64,000 nucleotides of DNA, taken from the NCBI GenBank assembly GCA_027625915.1, contig JANTQA010000045.1, positions 3,472,001 to 3,536,000 of the forward strand, given 5' to 3'. The stretch is from Anaeramoeba flamelloides. Taxonomy: Eukaryota; Metamonada; Anaeramoebidae. Under the pieces are notes generated by a model. It saw only the letters and a program-made list of their open reading frames with translations. It searched no databases and was not told the origin of the DNA. Below, one piece after another: positions 9,084 through 20,700 of the stretch. A program made the position numbers and the translations under genes. How positions within the stretch are numbered: position 1 is the first letter of the stretch; each line of letters opens with the position of its first letter.

Positions 9084-11212
9084 ATGAGTAAAGAAAAAAA
9101 AAAAAAAAATTTAGTCAAGGAAAAAAAGCTCATGAACAAAATTCATCAGCAAGTTGTTACAAGAGACTTTATTGTAAACCCTCGTCTTGGTAAAGAAAAA
9201 TAATTTCCATAACAAACAACAATCGATCTTTTTCTTTGAGTGCATGTGAAACTTAAAGAAATAATTACTTTTTAATCTAATCTTGTTATAATATTTAAAT
9301 TTTTTTATCAACAACTTATCTTTTCAATAGATTATAGAACAGTAACTGCTGTAAACGGTCCACTTGTTATTCTTGATAATATTAAAGTAAAAAATCTTTT
9401 TTAATTTCTTAATTTTCAAACTTTTTTATTGATCTTTTCAAAAAATTTTTTTTTTTTTTCATCTTTTTCCTTATCTTTCTTTCTTTCTTTTTTTTTTTTT
9501 TTCATCTTTTTGTGAATAAAAACAAAAACAACTTCTTTATTTTTTTTTCCTCATCTTTCTTCTTATTTTTGTTTTCCACTTAAAAAAATCATTTTAACAA
9601 TCAAAATAAAACCAAATTAAATTTCCAAAAACAAAAACAAAAAACAAAAACAAAAAATAAAAACAAATTGTACAATTAATTACCAATTTGTTCAACTAAT
9701 AACCAACTTGAACAATTCATTAACTTGAATAAACCATCTTGAATAACAAAACAGTTTCCAAAATATGCCGAAATTGTAAATTTGACACTTGGTGACCAAT
9801 CTCGAAGAAGAGGGCAAGTGTTAGAAATTTCTGGCTCACGGGCTGTTGTTCAGGTATTTGAGGGAACTACGGGAATTGATGCCAAAAGGACAAGGTGTGA
9901 ATTTACTGGCGACATTATGCGCACACCTGTCTCCTCTGATATGCTGGGGAGGGTGTTTAATGGCTCTGGGAAGCCCATCGATCGCGGCCCACCGATTTTG
10001 GCATCTGACTTTTTAGATATCCAGGGCCAGCCAATCAACCCGTTTATGCGGGAGTATCCTGAGGAAATGATCCAGACGGGTATCAGTGCGATTGACACGA
10101 TGAACTCCATTGCCAGGGGCCAAAAGATCCCAATTTTCAGTGCGTCTGGTTTGCCACATAACGACATTGCAGCACAGATCTGCCGGCAGGCAGGCTTGGT
10201 CCAAAAAAAGGGCACGAAGGATCAGTCTGAAGACAATTTCGCGATTGTCTTTGGCGCGATGGGCTTAAATATGGAGACCGCAAGGTTTTTCAAGCAAGAC
10301 TTTGAGGAAAACGGATCCATGGAAAGGGTCATGCTGTTTTTGAATTTAGCTAACGATCCAACAATTGAAAGGATCATCACGCCTCGGATCGCGTTAACTG
10401 CAGCGGAATATTTGGCATACGAATGCGACATGCATGTGTTGGTTATCCTTACTGATATGTCAAGTTACGCAGATGCGCTTCGAGAGGTATCAGCGGCAAG
10501 AGAGGAAGTTCCCGGTAGAAGGGGCTACCCGGGCTACATGTACACTGATTTAAGTACCATTTATGAAAGAGCAGGAAGGGTCAACGGCAAGTCTGGATCG
10601 ATTACACAGATCCCTATTTTGACCATGCCCAACGACGACATCACACATCCAATTCCCGATTTGACCGGGTACATCACAGAGGGGCAGATCTATGTTGATC
10701 GCCAATTACATAACAAGCAAATCTACCCCCCAATCAATGTGTTGCCATCCTTGTCACGTTTAATGAAGTCTGCCATTGGCGAAGGAATGACGAGAGAAGA
10801 CCACAGCTCAGTTTCCAATCAATTATATGCTTGCTACGCCATTGGCAGAGACGTAATGTCCATGAAGGCAGTCGTTGGTGAAGAGGCCCTGTCCTCAGAT
10901 GATCTCTTATATTTGGAGTTTCTCAATAAATTTGAAAAAAATTTCCTCTCACAGGGCAGATACGAAGCAAGAGACGTCTACGATTCGCTCGATATAGCTT
11001 GGGATCTCTTAAGAACCTTTAGAAAGGATATGCTTAAAAGAATACCTGAAGAAACAATTAAAAAATATTATGGCAGAACAACAAACTCGGAAAAAATAAA
11101 ACAAAATGAAGATGAAGATGAAGATGATGAAGATTTCGATGACGAAGATTATGAGAACGATATATTGCTTGATGATGACGATGATGATGATGATGAAGTT
11201 TTAAGACTTTAA
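9084..11212 (+). CDS. V-type proton ATPase subunit B
   Basis: Regulatory, non-catalytic B subunit of the V1 head, which alternates with the A subunits in the complex that acidifies vacuoles and endosomes. Exons 9084-9189, 9331-9386 and 9755-11212 join in phase to give about 539 residues. Recognisable segments are [82 protein letters not shown] (where B subunits have a degenerate P-loop), [18 protein letters not shown] and [15 protein letters not shown]. The start is the ATG before a short Lys-rich leader. The family normally ends near the position of [14 protein letters not shown]; here about 40 further residues follow, rich in Asp and Glu. Codons in the third exon are clearly richer in G and C than in any neighbour until about 10,900, which may reflect high expression. 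Confidence 0.96.
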
Positions 11213-12439
11213 ATAATTTTCCTTTTTTTCATTTTTTCATTTTTTCATTTTTCATTTTTTCATTTTTTTTTTACTATTCACAAGAAATTATATTGGATAT
11301 TTCTAAGATAATTTTTAATAAAAAAAATCATCCCTTTGGAATTTTAAAAAATAATTATTTTCTCGCAACCATTTGGAAAATGTGAAGACTTTTTTAAAAC
11401 TTTTTTGAAGTTTTCTATTTGTACAAAAGTGAAAAATTTTTGTCAGAATTAAAACTTTATGGAAGTTTTTTGTTTTAATATAGTCTGGAATTTTTTTCAT
11501 ACAGTCCTTTTCTTCAAACTCCAGTCTCGGTACCACATTTAAAGGGTGATTTTTTCACTTTATTACAACAGAAAACTTGAAAAAGGTTTTAATTTGGAAA
11601 ATCTTGTAAAAACAAAATTAATCACTTTTTTAAAATGGATTTATAAAATCAAAGTAATGGTGTGTGTTTAAAGCACATGTGTAGGTATAAAAACAAAAAC
11701 TCCTGAGTTTTGCATTTTTTTTTATTTTCACTTTTTTGGAAAGTTCAATTCCTTTTTTTTTTAAAAAAATTTAGGAAAAAAAAATAAAAACAAATAAAGA
11801 AAAAAAATTCATTTAAAGATCTCAATGATAAAACAAAAGTTACTTGGAAGGGGATAATAAGCACTTGAAATTCCAAGTATTCGAGATTTGTTATACATTA
11901 AAAATTATTATTTTTCCACACTTTTGATTTTTTATTTTTGTAGATTTATTTTTGATACATAATTGTTTTGGAATTTTTTTGTTTTATTGCAGGGACTATA
12001 GTTGATAGATAAATTCATCCCATTATATTCAGTATTTATAAAAAAAAATTGTTCTTTAATTTTTCATTTACAAAATTTAATTTCTTTTCTTTTCTTTTCG
12101 AAAAAAGTATAACTTGATTTTTATTGAGTTTGAAAAATTCTCTACTTTGAGTAAATCTTACAATGATGAATTGTTTCCCATTTTTAGTTCCCATTTTTAA
12201 TAATCTGAATTTTTTATCTATTTTCTTCCTAAAAATATATATCTGTCATTTCATGTTTGAAAAAAGACTTTTAAAATTAAATGGTTTTCAAAATCCCACT
12301 TTTTACCTTTTATACTCAAAATACTCCTGAAAAAACAAAAATTATGTAATTATTGAGACATTTTTTTTTTACAATTACTTATTTTTTAATTAAATTTATA
12401 TTCAAATTTTGTATATTTCATTTTCAAATTCCAATCGGT

Positions 12440-12625
12440 TCGACTGGAAAGCACAGCCTTTGAACAAAATTTAAACATAAAACAATTCCACATTAAGTTA
12501 CAATTTTTGGATTTTTTTTAACTCAAATTATTTTACTAGAATTTGAATTTTGTACCTTAATTTGGAATTATTTTTTGTGTCTTTTATTATGTTCCAAGTT
12601 TTTACCTTAAAAGTAGAACTTAATT
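12440..12625. mobile_element. Diverged copy of the 204-bp inverted-repeat element
   Basis: The right part (ATTATTTTACTAGAATTTGA, then TTTTGTACCTTAATTTGGAA and TTACCTTAAAAGTAGAACTTA) follows the right half of the element at 52759-52962 with many changes; the left arm is barely recognisable. Old copy of the family. Confidence 0.5.
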
Positions 12626-12659
12626 TAATTCTTATTATATTATTATACAAATGTAAAAA

Positions 12660-13060
12660 AATCCCTTAATAAAAATGTCTCGTAAAAAATTTCTCAATTA
12701 CTTTAGGTTTTTATTATTATTGACTATAAGATTTTTTAATTGTAAAAGTCTGAATTTTAAAATTAAAAACAAACCATCAATTTTTAAATTGTTAATTTGG
12801 AGTATTTAACATTTTATTTTTTTCAAATTAACTTTTTACAAAAAAAAATTAAATATAAATGTAAAAGAAAACCAAAAAAAAAAAAAAAAAACATAACCAA
12901 AAAGAAGAAAACAAAAAAATTGAGTATATTAAGGGAAAAAATTAGCTAAATTTGAAAAATAAAATTGAATAAATTTGATAAAAATATCCTAATCCAAAAA
13001 ATTAAAAATTGATTTTGAGAATCTTCCTGGATTAAAATCACAGAATATACTCTCTTTCTT
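12660..13060 (+). repeat. Direct repeat of about 400 bp, copy 1
   Basis: The block containing AAATTTCTCAATT, TTAAATATAAATGTAAAAGA, GGGAAAAAATTAGCTAAATT and ATATCCTAATCCAAAAAATT recurs in the same orientation at 13690-14080. The central 220 bp are the most alike; the A-rich runs differ in length. Confidence 0.8.
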
Positions 13061-13689
13061 TAATTTATCTCATTATCTTTGACTGAAAGGGTGTTGTTTA
13101 TATATTGGTTTAAGTGATTAATATCAGAGATTGAAAAATCAAAATAAACTTTATTGTGATAAAAACGAATATTATTTCTTTATTTCCCATTGTTTTTTTA
13201 AGATGTTTTTTTTTATTATTTATATGATTCTACATTTAACACCCCCACTGTAACAATTCCTAAAAACTACAATTAAAAACACCATATTTCTAATAATTTT
13301 TCGTATTGTCAAGGAATTAGTAAATATTTACTAGCTATTCCATTTTATTAGTTAATTTTAATAAAAAAAAAAGACAACTCTCAATGGAAAATATGTGTTT
13401 AGTGATATTTTACTAATAATAATAGAAAAAAAAAAGAAAAAGCAAGAAACAAACCCAAGAAAAATGACAAAAATGTTGATTTTTTCAACTAAACTTCATT
13501 TCACTCAAAAATACATAAGCAAAAATGAATAATTCACCTTTATTTTATGAATCACCCAAACTACGATTTTTTAGATATAAGAAAAATAATAAACGTTGGA
13601 TTAGAGTTGATAATTCACTTTGAATTATGTGAACAAATGATAAATTTTTAAAAAAAAATGTTTTAAAAAAATTATTTGTTACCCTTTTA

Positions 13690-14080
13690 TTGGAACTTTT
13701 GATGCAAAATTTCTCAATTTCTTTAGGAAAATCAAAATTTTTGACAATAATAGTTTTTAATTGTAAATATTTAAATATAAAATAAAATACAAAGTCTCAA
13801 TTTTCTTAAAGTTTGTTTGGCGTTTATAACTTTTTTTTTTTCAAATTGACTTTTTTACAAAAAAAAATTAAATATAAATGTAAAAGAAAACCAAAATAAA
13901 AAAAAGAAAGAAAGAAGAAAATCAAAAAATTTGAGTGTAGTAAGGGAAAAAATTAGCTAAATTTGAAAAAAAAATGAATAAATTCGAATCAAATATCCTA
14001 ATCCAAAAAATTGGAAATTTATTTTGAGAATCTTACTGGATTAAACTCAGAGAATATGTTGTATTTCTTCAATCAAATGG
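13690..14080 (+). repeat. Direct repeat of about 400 bp, copy 2
   Basis: Second copy of the block at 12660-13060, about 630 bp downstream. The spacer has no coding sequence, so a local duplication or two insertions of one short element fit better than terminal repeats of a larger element. Confidence 0.8.
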
Positions 14081-14789
14081 GGTACCTTTGTTTAGAAATA
14101 AGTTAATTTTTAAAATGTAAGTACTTTTTTATAAAAGACTTTTAAAAAATTCTTATCAAGTTTTCACTTTGAAATAAATAAAGACATTTTCGGATTTTAA
14201 ATTTTTCGAAAAGTTTTCTATTTTAATCAAGTAAAGAAACACAAGGTTTAAATATGGATTGAGGTGAAGAAAAGCATTTTAATGAAAAAAGTTTTCACTT
14301 TAGGAAAACAGAAAAAATTATTTCAGTTTTTCTGAAACGATCAAAAAAAAAAAATCTGATCTTTTTGAAAAGGACTAACAACAAAATTATTTTTTTATTT
14401 ACAAACAAAACAGTTATCACTTAAACCAATATAAATAGTTTGTGGTCATTAGGTATACCCGTCTACGAATTGATATTTTCATTTTCCCACAAGTTTTAAT
14501 TTAAATAATTTGTTCTACTTTTTTTTATTAAAATTTGGACTTATTTTCATATTTGTTTACAGTTTATTTATGACTTCCAAATTTCCTATTCTGGTTTTCT
14601 CGAGACAATTTCATTCAAGAATTATAATTACCACTTTTGGTATAATCAAAAATTTCATTTTTTCTAACCAATATTCAAATCAAATGTGTAATTATTTCTG
14701 AATAAAACAACCACAAACCGCTTCTTGCAAATAAAAATTCTTTTTTTTTTTTCCTCTTTTGGATTCTAATTAAAACCAAACCTAAATAG

Positions 14790-17700
14790 CTTTTAAACTG
14801 AACAAAAAAAGTATTAAAGAAATTAAAAAAAAAATCAAAGAACTTAAAGGAAAAAAAGCAGAAAAGTGTGAATTAACAATCGAGGATTTCGAATCACTTT
14901 TTGATTTAGATCATGAAGGTGCAACTGCCTTACACAGATCATTTGACACTGACGGGAACGGTACAGTAGAATGGAAAGAATTGATTGGTGGAATTACAGT
15001 TCTGTCATCTGATAGTGTAGAAGAAAAAGCAGAATTACTTTTTAGTGTAATTTTTTTTTTTTCTTTTAAAAATCTTTTTCTCAAAAAAAAAAATGAAAGG
15101 GGTTTGTCAACCAACTCGTTGTTTAAATAAAAGTTTTTGATTTTTTTCTGAATAACAATTCCAGAAAAAAATTTTAAAATGCATTATAATTGGAAAGGGC
15201 ATACAAAAAGGAAAAGTTTAAAAATATTTTCTTGTTTTTCAATGATCAATCAGGATACTGGAATTCCACAAACTGGATTAGTACCTCTTGTAAAAATATT
15301 AAAGCCAATTTCATATGAATAGGAAAAATCTTTGAAAAAAAAAAATCTAAAAAAATTTACTTTTACTGAATGTCTACAATTAAAATTTTAAATTTCGAAA
15401 AATGGAACACGATTAAAATTTATGTTTTTAGTCGTTGTTTTAAAATCTATTTTAAAATCTAAGAACTAATTTTAGCTTGGTTTTTGTTTTTAAATGAACA
15501 AAAAAATATATACTGATAAATTCTAATAAATTTCAATAAATTTTTGTTCAATTTCCATTTTTATAAATCTTAGAACTGTTTCTTTTAAAACATTCCACGA
15601 CCAAGAATATTTGGAAGAACAACTAATTTTACAGAGTTTCTTAACACCTGACTTCATAAAAATCTTTATTCAAAGCTTGAGCATAAAAATTTCAAAAGGG
15701 AAAAACAATTAAAAATTTCCAAATATTTATTGTAATTCATCAGTAAAAAAAATATTTCAAAATTAGAACTTTTACTACACATTTTAAAATTAAAATCGAT
15801 TTGATGTTTTTTTACAGAAAGATCAAACAAGAAATTTTTACAATTTAGAGCTATTTTAAGGGCTACATTTACAATTCAGCAAATAGACTCGACACAATTT
15901 GTTCCAATCTCATTTAAAATGTAAAAGAATGATCTTTAAAATATTCTTCAATTTTGATCAAAAAATCATTTCACGTCATTTTTTTTATAAAAAATTGAAC
16001 AAAAATTTTTGAGATACATATACTTAAACACCATGATTAAGAAATGTATGAAGAAATGTAAAAAGGAAAAAAAAAAATAGTCACGATTTTTTAACCTTAA
16101 AAACATTCTCGATAACCAACCCTAATTTTAAAAGATCACATTGTCAATGATTTTTGATCATTGGGTTACGTTGAATTGTTACATTGTCCCCGCAAACAAC
16201 TAACCTGTTCCAACCCTCCAGAAAACAATTATAAGACAACTAAATTGGTTGTCTAAGATAATTCAATTTCTCTCATATAGAAATAGAAAATTCAATTTCG
16301 ATCATAAGATCAAAATTTTCAACTTCTCTTGCTTCCAAGAGTTATTTTTTTTTGTAAAAACCAAGACAAAAATTAAAATTTTTCAAGAATTGAAATCACA
16401 AAAACCCTGGAAACTTGAAAGTTGTTTTTCGATCTTTTTTTTAAATTGTAAAAACCTGAGATTTTAACAATTTTGGAAATTGAAGATCCACATTACTGTA
16501 AGTTTTTTTAATGAATTTGTTTGTCAATTTTTAAAAACAAAAAGATTGATAACTTCTTTTTAATCTTCTATTATAAATTTTTATGGTTTCTGATGATATT
16601 TTCATACCCCTTTTACAGTTTGTAGTACAAAAAAATTTTCAGAATAGAAAATAAATTTCTAGGTCTTTGAAATTTTCACTGTAGAGCTGGAAAAACTGTA
16701 TTAATTATTACAAAGGAAGTTGTGGTTTTGAACTATTTTTTTTTAGTTCTTTTTGTTTTTCTTGAATTAAATCTCGCCGCTCTTACTAAGAGGAGAGTTT
16801 CTCCCCTAATTGTTTTTGGAACAAAATGATCCATGTCAAACCCACTTAATATTTTTTTGTGCTTTTTTGATAAAATTCTTTTGTTTGGATCGTTTCTCAC
16901 AAAACTCTATTTGTTGTATCACGAAAATTCGGGTTTAGGTTATGTGGGTAAAGGTTTTGAAGAATTTTTCATGAAAGAATCTTTTTGAAAATTAAATTTG
17001 CAAAAATTAGTCAGTTTTTTTTATTTTAAAAAAATATTGTCTCAGTTGAGAAAAAATGATCTTTCAATTTTTGGGAAATGGGGGTTTTAGGATTAAATTT
17101 AATACAACACCAAACACTTTATCATCATGCTACGATACAAAAATGTCTTTGTTGTAAAATAACAAAGGGTCAGTTATCCAAAATTTTCACTTTTCTTGTT
17201 TATTGACCTTTTAAATCAATTTTTAAAACTCTCTAAAGTTAACTCAGAAAGAGAAAAAAAAACTTAAAAATCCTCAACAATGTGTAAGAGTTTTAAAAAA
17301 TGACATAGAAGGTAATTTTTTCAAAAAGTAGATTTTTGCCAACCTTCCCTTTCATTTTTTACTATCATGCTGGAAAATTTTGTAAAAATTTTTCATTTTT
17401 TTCTACTTAATCTAAATTTCAAAAATAGGGGCAGATTTTCCATCAGAAAAAAAACTGATTAATTGTTTTTTTTTTTGAATAATAATGTATTTTACCAAAG
17501 TTTTTGGAGATAATAACCAATATAGATTAATAAATAAAAATATAGTGTAATCATTTTATTTTTTGAAAGACAAACGAAACAAGAAAAAAATAATAATAAA
17601 AAAGTTTTCCCCTAATTTTGAAATTTGGCTAAGATCTCTCTGAATAAAAATTTGTGAGACTTACCAACTACCAAACCCCGATAAGAGCATGTAATATTTT

Positions 17701-20700
17701 GAATTTCAATTGCAAACGTAGTGGCTAAAAAAGTGAGTAATTTTTTTTTGTGAGATTGTCAGAACTCAAACTTTTATTAAAAAAAGTATTTTTCTTCAGA
17801 CAATAATCTCTACACAACATTTAAAGGTTGAGTAACTTTTTCATTAAAATATAAAATTTTTCAAAAAGTTTTAATTCTGAAAAATTCGTCACTTTATTAA
17901 AATAGAAAACTTGATAAAAAATTTAAAAAAGTCCAATATTTTTTAAAATAGAAAACTTTAAAAAGAAATTCTGAAAAAGGTTTCACTTTTTTAAAATAGA
18001 CTGCTTTAAAAAAGTTTTCAAAAAGTCCTCTAAATAAAAAATTTCTCACTTTTTTCAAATGGTTGAGAGAAAATAATTATTATTTAAAATTTCAACTTTA
18101 GGATATTTTTTTTTCAATAGATAATAACTAATAGTTTTGAAAACACTCTACCCTTCTAAAAAATAAATGAATTCAAATTCAATATAAAATAACTCTTCAT
18201 CTAATATTTGTAAAAAAAAAATTGATTTTTTCAAAGCGAAAAACTGTTAAAAATTCCATAAATAAGTTTTGTAGTTATTGAGAATTGATACAAAATCTTT
18301 TTATGTTACCATGAACGAATTATTTTGATCCATAATTTGACTCGATCTATTTCAATAATTGAAATTTAAATTTGAAAAATACATATATAAACATTCCTTT
18401 AATGTATTTTTTTTATCTAGACAACAAATTGTCAATAAAAAATTAGTATTTTGTTTAGAGTTTCTGAAAGTACCTTAGAGTGCTGTCAAGTGCTGTAGAG
18501 CGCGGAGATTTTTTCTTAATTTGAGAAATTAACCGAAATTTGATTTAATTTTCCTTTTATTTCTTAAATTAAAATAAAACCCTAACGAAAGTGTAGTCAA
18601 GTGCCGTCAAGTGCCTAGGTTTTTTTTTATTTCAAAAAGTAAAAAAACTGAAAGGCGCTTTTTTTGAGGTTTTCTGTTTTATATGTTAAGTGTTCTAGGT
18701 TTTTTTACTTCAGAAATAAATAGAAAACTCAAAAAAACCTAACGAAAATCTATTGGTTTTACAAATAAACAAAAAACCCAAGAAAAACTAGGCACTTGAT
18801 GGCACTCTACGGACACTTTCAGCTGTTTATCCAGAATTCAAAAGAATTGAATAAAATCATTGATTTTACTCCATTTCTTTAAATACTGGAAAATATAGGT
18901 ACTCTAAGACACTCTACAGCATTCTAAGGCACTTCCTTAACCACTAAATTTTTTTCGAGTTTTTTATCCTATATATAATGTAGACAAGATTATAACTCAA
19001 AATATTATTATTATTATTATTATCAAATATTTTTAATTTGTTTTTTTTATAAAAATAGACATGGGATCTTGATGGAAATATGGTTTTAGATAGAAGTGAG
19101 GTTCTCCAAATGTTAACAAGTGTTATCACAATTGCTGCAACAGGTAATTTTTAAAATTAAAAACATTTTTTTTTCGTTTTTCTCTTTTTTAAACCAAAAC
19201 ATTTTTATGGATTAAATATTTCAACACTCAGATTTTTTAAAAAAAGAGGGATAATATTAAAAAGTGAAGTTAAGTACTCCATTTTTCTTTGTTATAAAGT
19301 TCAGAATTTCCTATTTATTTATTTATTTTTACTTGGAATTTTTGTTAATAAGACTTGTCTATTTTATTATCAAGAATAATAACTTCAACTATTTTATTAA
19401 TAATTTATCAAACATACAAAGTCATTGTAAAAAGATGATGATCATAAGATCTATCACCTGCTGCATAAACTATATGATTTACTCAATTGAAGTAATTTTG
19501 AAAAAACTTTTTAAAAATTTTTTGTTACTCACTTTTTTTCAAACAGTTGTATTACAAAAAAACGAATACCATATCAAAAGATCTGTGAAAAAAAAAAACG
19601 AAAATAGGATAACAATTTTAATATAAATTTTGTTTCTGCGCAATGTGGACAAAAAAATTTTTAAATTATAATTATTTTTTATAATTGAACTTTGAAGAAG
19701 AAAAAATAGGAAATGAGTTGAATAATACACACCAGAGAATTGTTGATATTCGTATGAAGTACATTTAATCAATTAATATATTTTCATTTAAAATTGAAAA
19801 ACTAAAACATTCTTATGGTTAAATTGGAAAAAAAAATAATGTCCAGTTTGATCTTCCATTGGTTATTAATATAAAATTCCAAGAGAAATCAATATGATTT
19901 TTCTAGAATCATTTTCACAGTTTCAATAACATTAGAATAACACTTTTTTATCTAGTGACTATCTATCTTGAAATAAAAAAAAAATTTGAAAATGAATAAG
20001 ATGTGAAAAAAAATGTGAAAAAATGAAATAATGTGAAAAAATGATTTCAATTTTGAAATTTACAACAATTAAATTTTTTCTTCTAATATCTCTTCAAATA
20101 ATTTAAACACATGTAATTCGCATATTACAAACGGACACTTTTGACAGAAAAATGGTTTATTTAACAATATCATTATACTTGTCCAAATAAACCCCATTTT
20201 AAAAATTTGTACACACCCAAAATCAAAAATCAAAAGCAAAAAAAAACTCAATTAATTGTATTTTTCCAAATGTAATATTAAACCACATTTAAGTTACCAA
20301 GTATTAATGTTTTGATTTGTAAAAAATTTTTATATCAAAATAAAAAGAAAAAAATATAAAACGAAAAAATAAAATCTGTATGTTCAAAATGATGAAACAA
20401 GCTGAACAAAAAAACTATATTGGATTTATTGTTAAGGGTTAGTGATATCTCATCTAATCTGTTAAAGAGAGAATTTGAAGTGACTAAATTTGAAACTACT
20501 GATTCAAAGAGTATCTAGATAAAGATACAGTCATCAGAAGTATTTGAATCTTAATTTATTTTTCTGAAAAAAAGAAAAAAAAGAATAAAAAATGAAGAAG
20601 GGGGGGGGGAATGATCGAAAGAAAAGAATGAAGAGTGGGAAAAATAAAGAGGTTTAAAATAATTGTTGTGAGAGACCTGAAGTTTTCTGTTTTAAATGAA

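Larger units (their letters stand above)
11213..14789. other. AT-rich intergenic region with a duplicated 400-bp block
   Basis: No gene was recognised between the V-ATPase stop and the first EF-hand exon. The main structure is the direct repeat pair at 12660-13060 and 13690-14080, listed separately, and a diverged small inverted-repeat element at 12440-12625. An 18-bp inverted pair (TATTGGTTTAAGTGAT near 13113 and its complement near 14410) encloses the second repeat copy. The start codon exon of the EF-hand gene may lie here, but I could not find it. Confidence 0.5.

Noticed and set aside
9850-10431. Long minus-strand open frames across the V-ATPase exon
   Set aside because: They are shadows of the GC-rich plus-strand coding exon; the plus strand encodes a textbook subunit B.
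12430-12475. GGTTCGACTGG as a tRNA T-arm or Pol III B box
   Set aside because: No acceptor stem, anticodon arm or A box can be folded around it; it overlaps a decayed MITE.
12660-14080. Direct repeats as long terminal repeats of a retroelement
   Set aside because: The spacer is only about 630 bp, noncoding, and without primer-binding or polypurine signals; the repeats also lack TG...CA borders.
16140-16240. GC-richer patch (TTGTCCCCGCAAACAAC) as an exon or snoRNA of the EF-hand gene
   Set aside because: No box C/D or H/ACA layout and no frame that fits the EF-hand protein, whose exons already join in phase across it.
19264-19772. Overlapping frames of 77-120 codons on both strands in the EF-hand intron
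   Set aside because: Low-complexity, hydrophobic or Lys-rich translations with no motif; the flanking exons splice cleanly across them.
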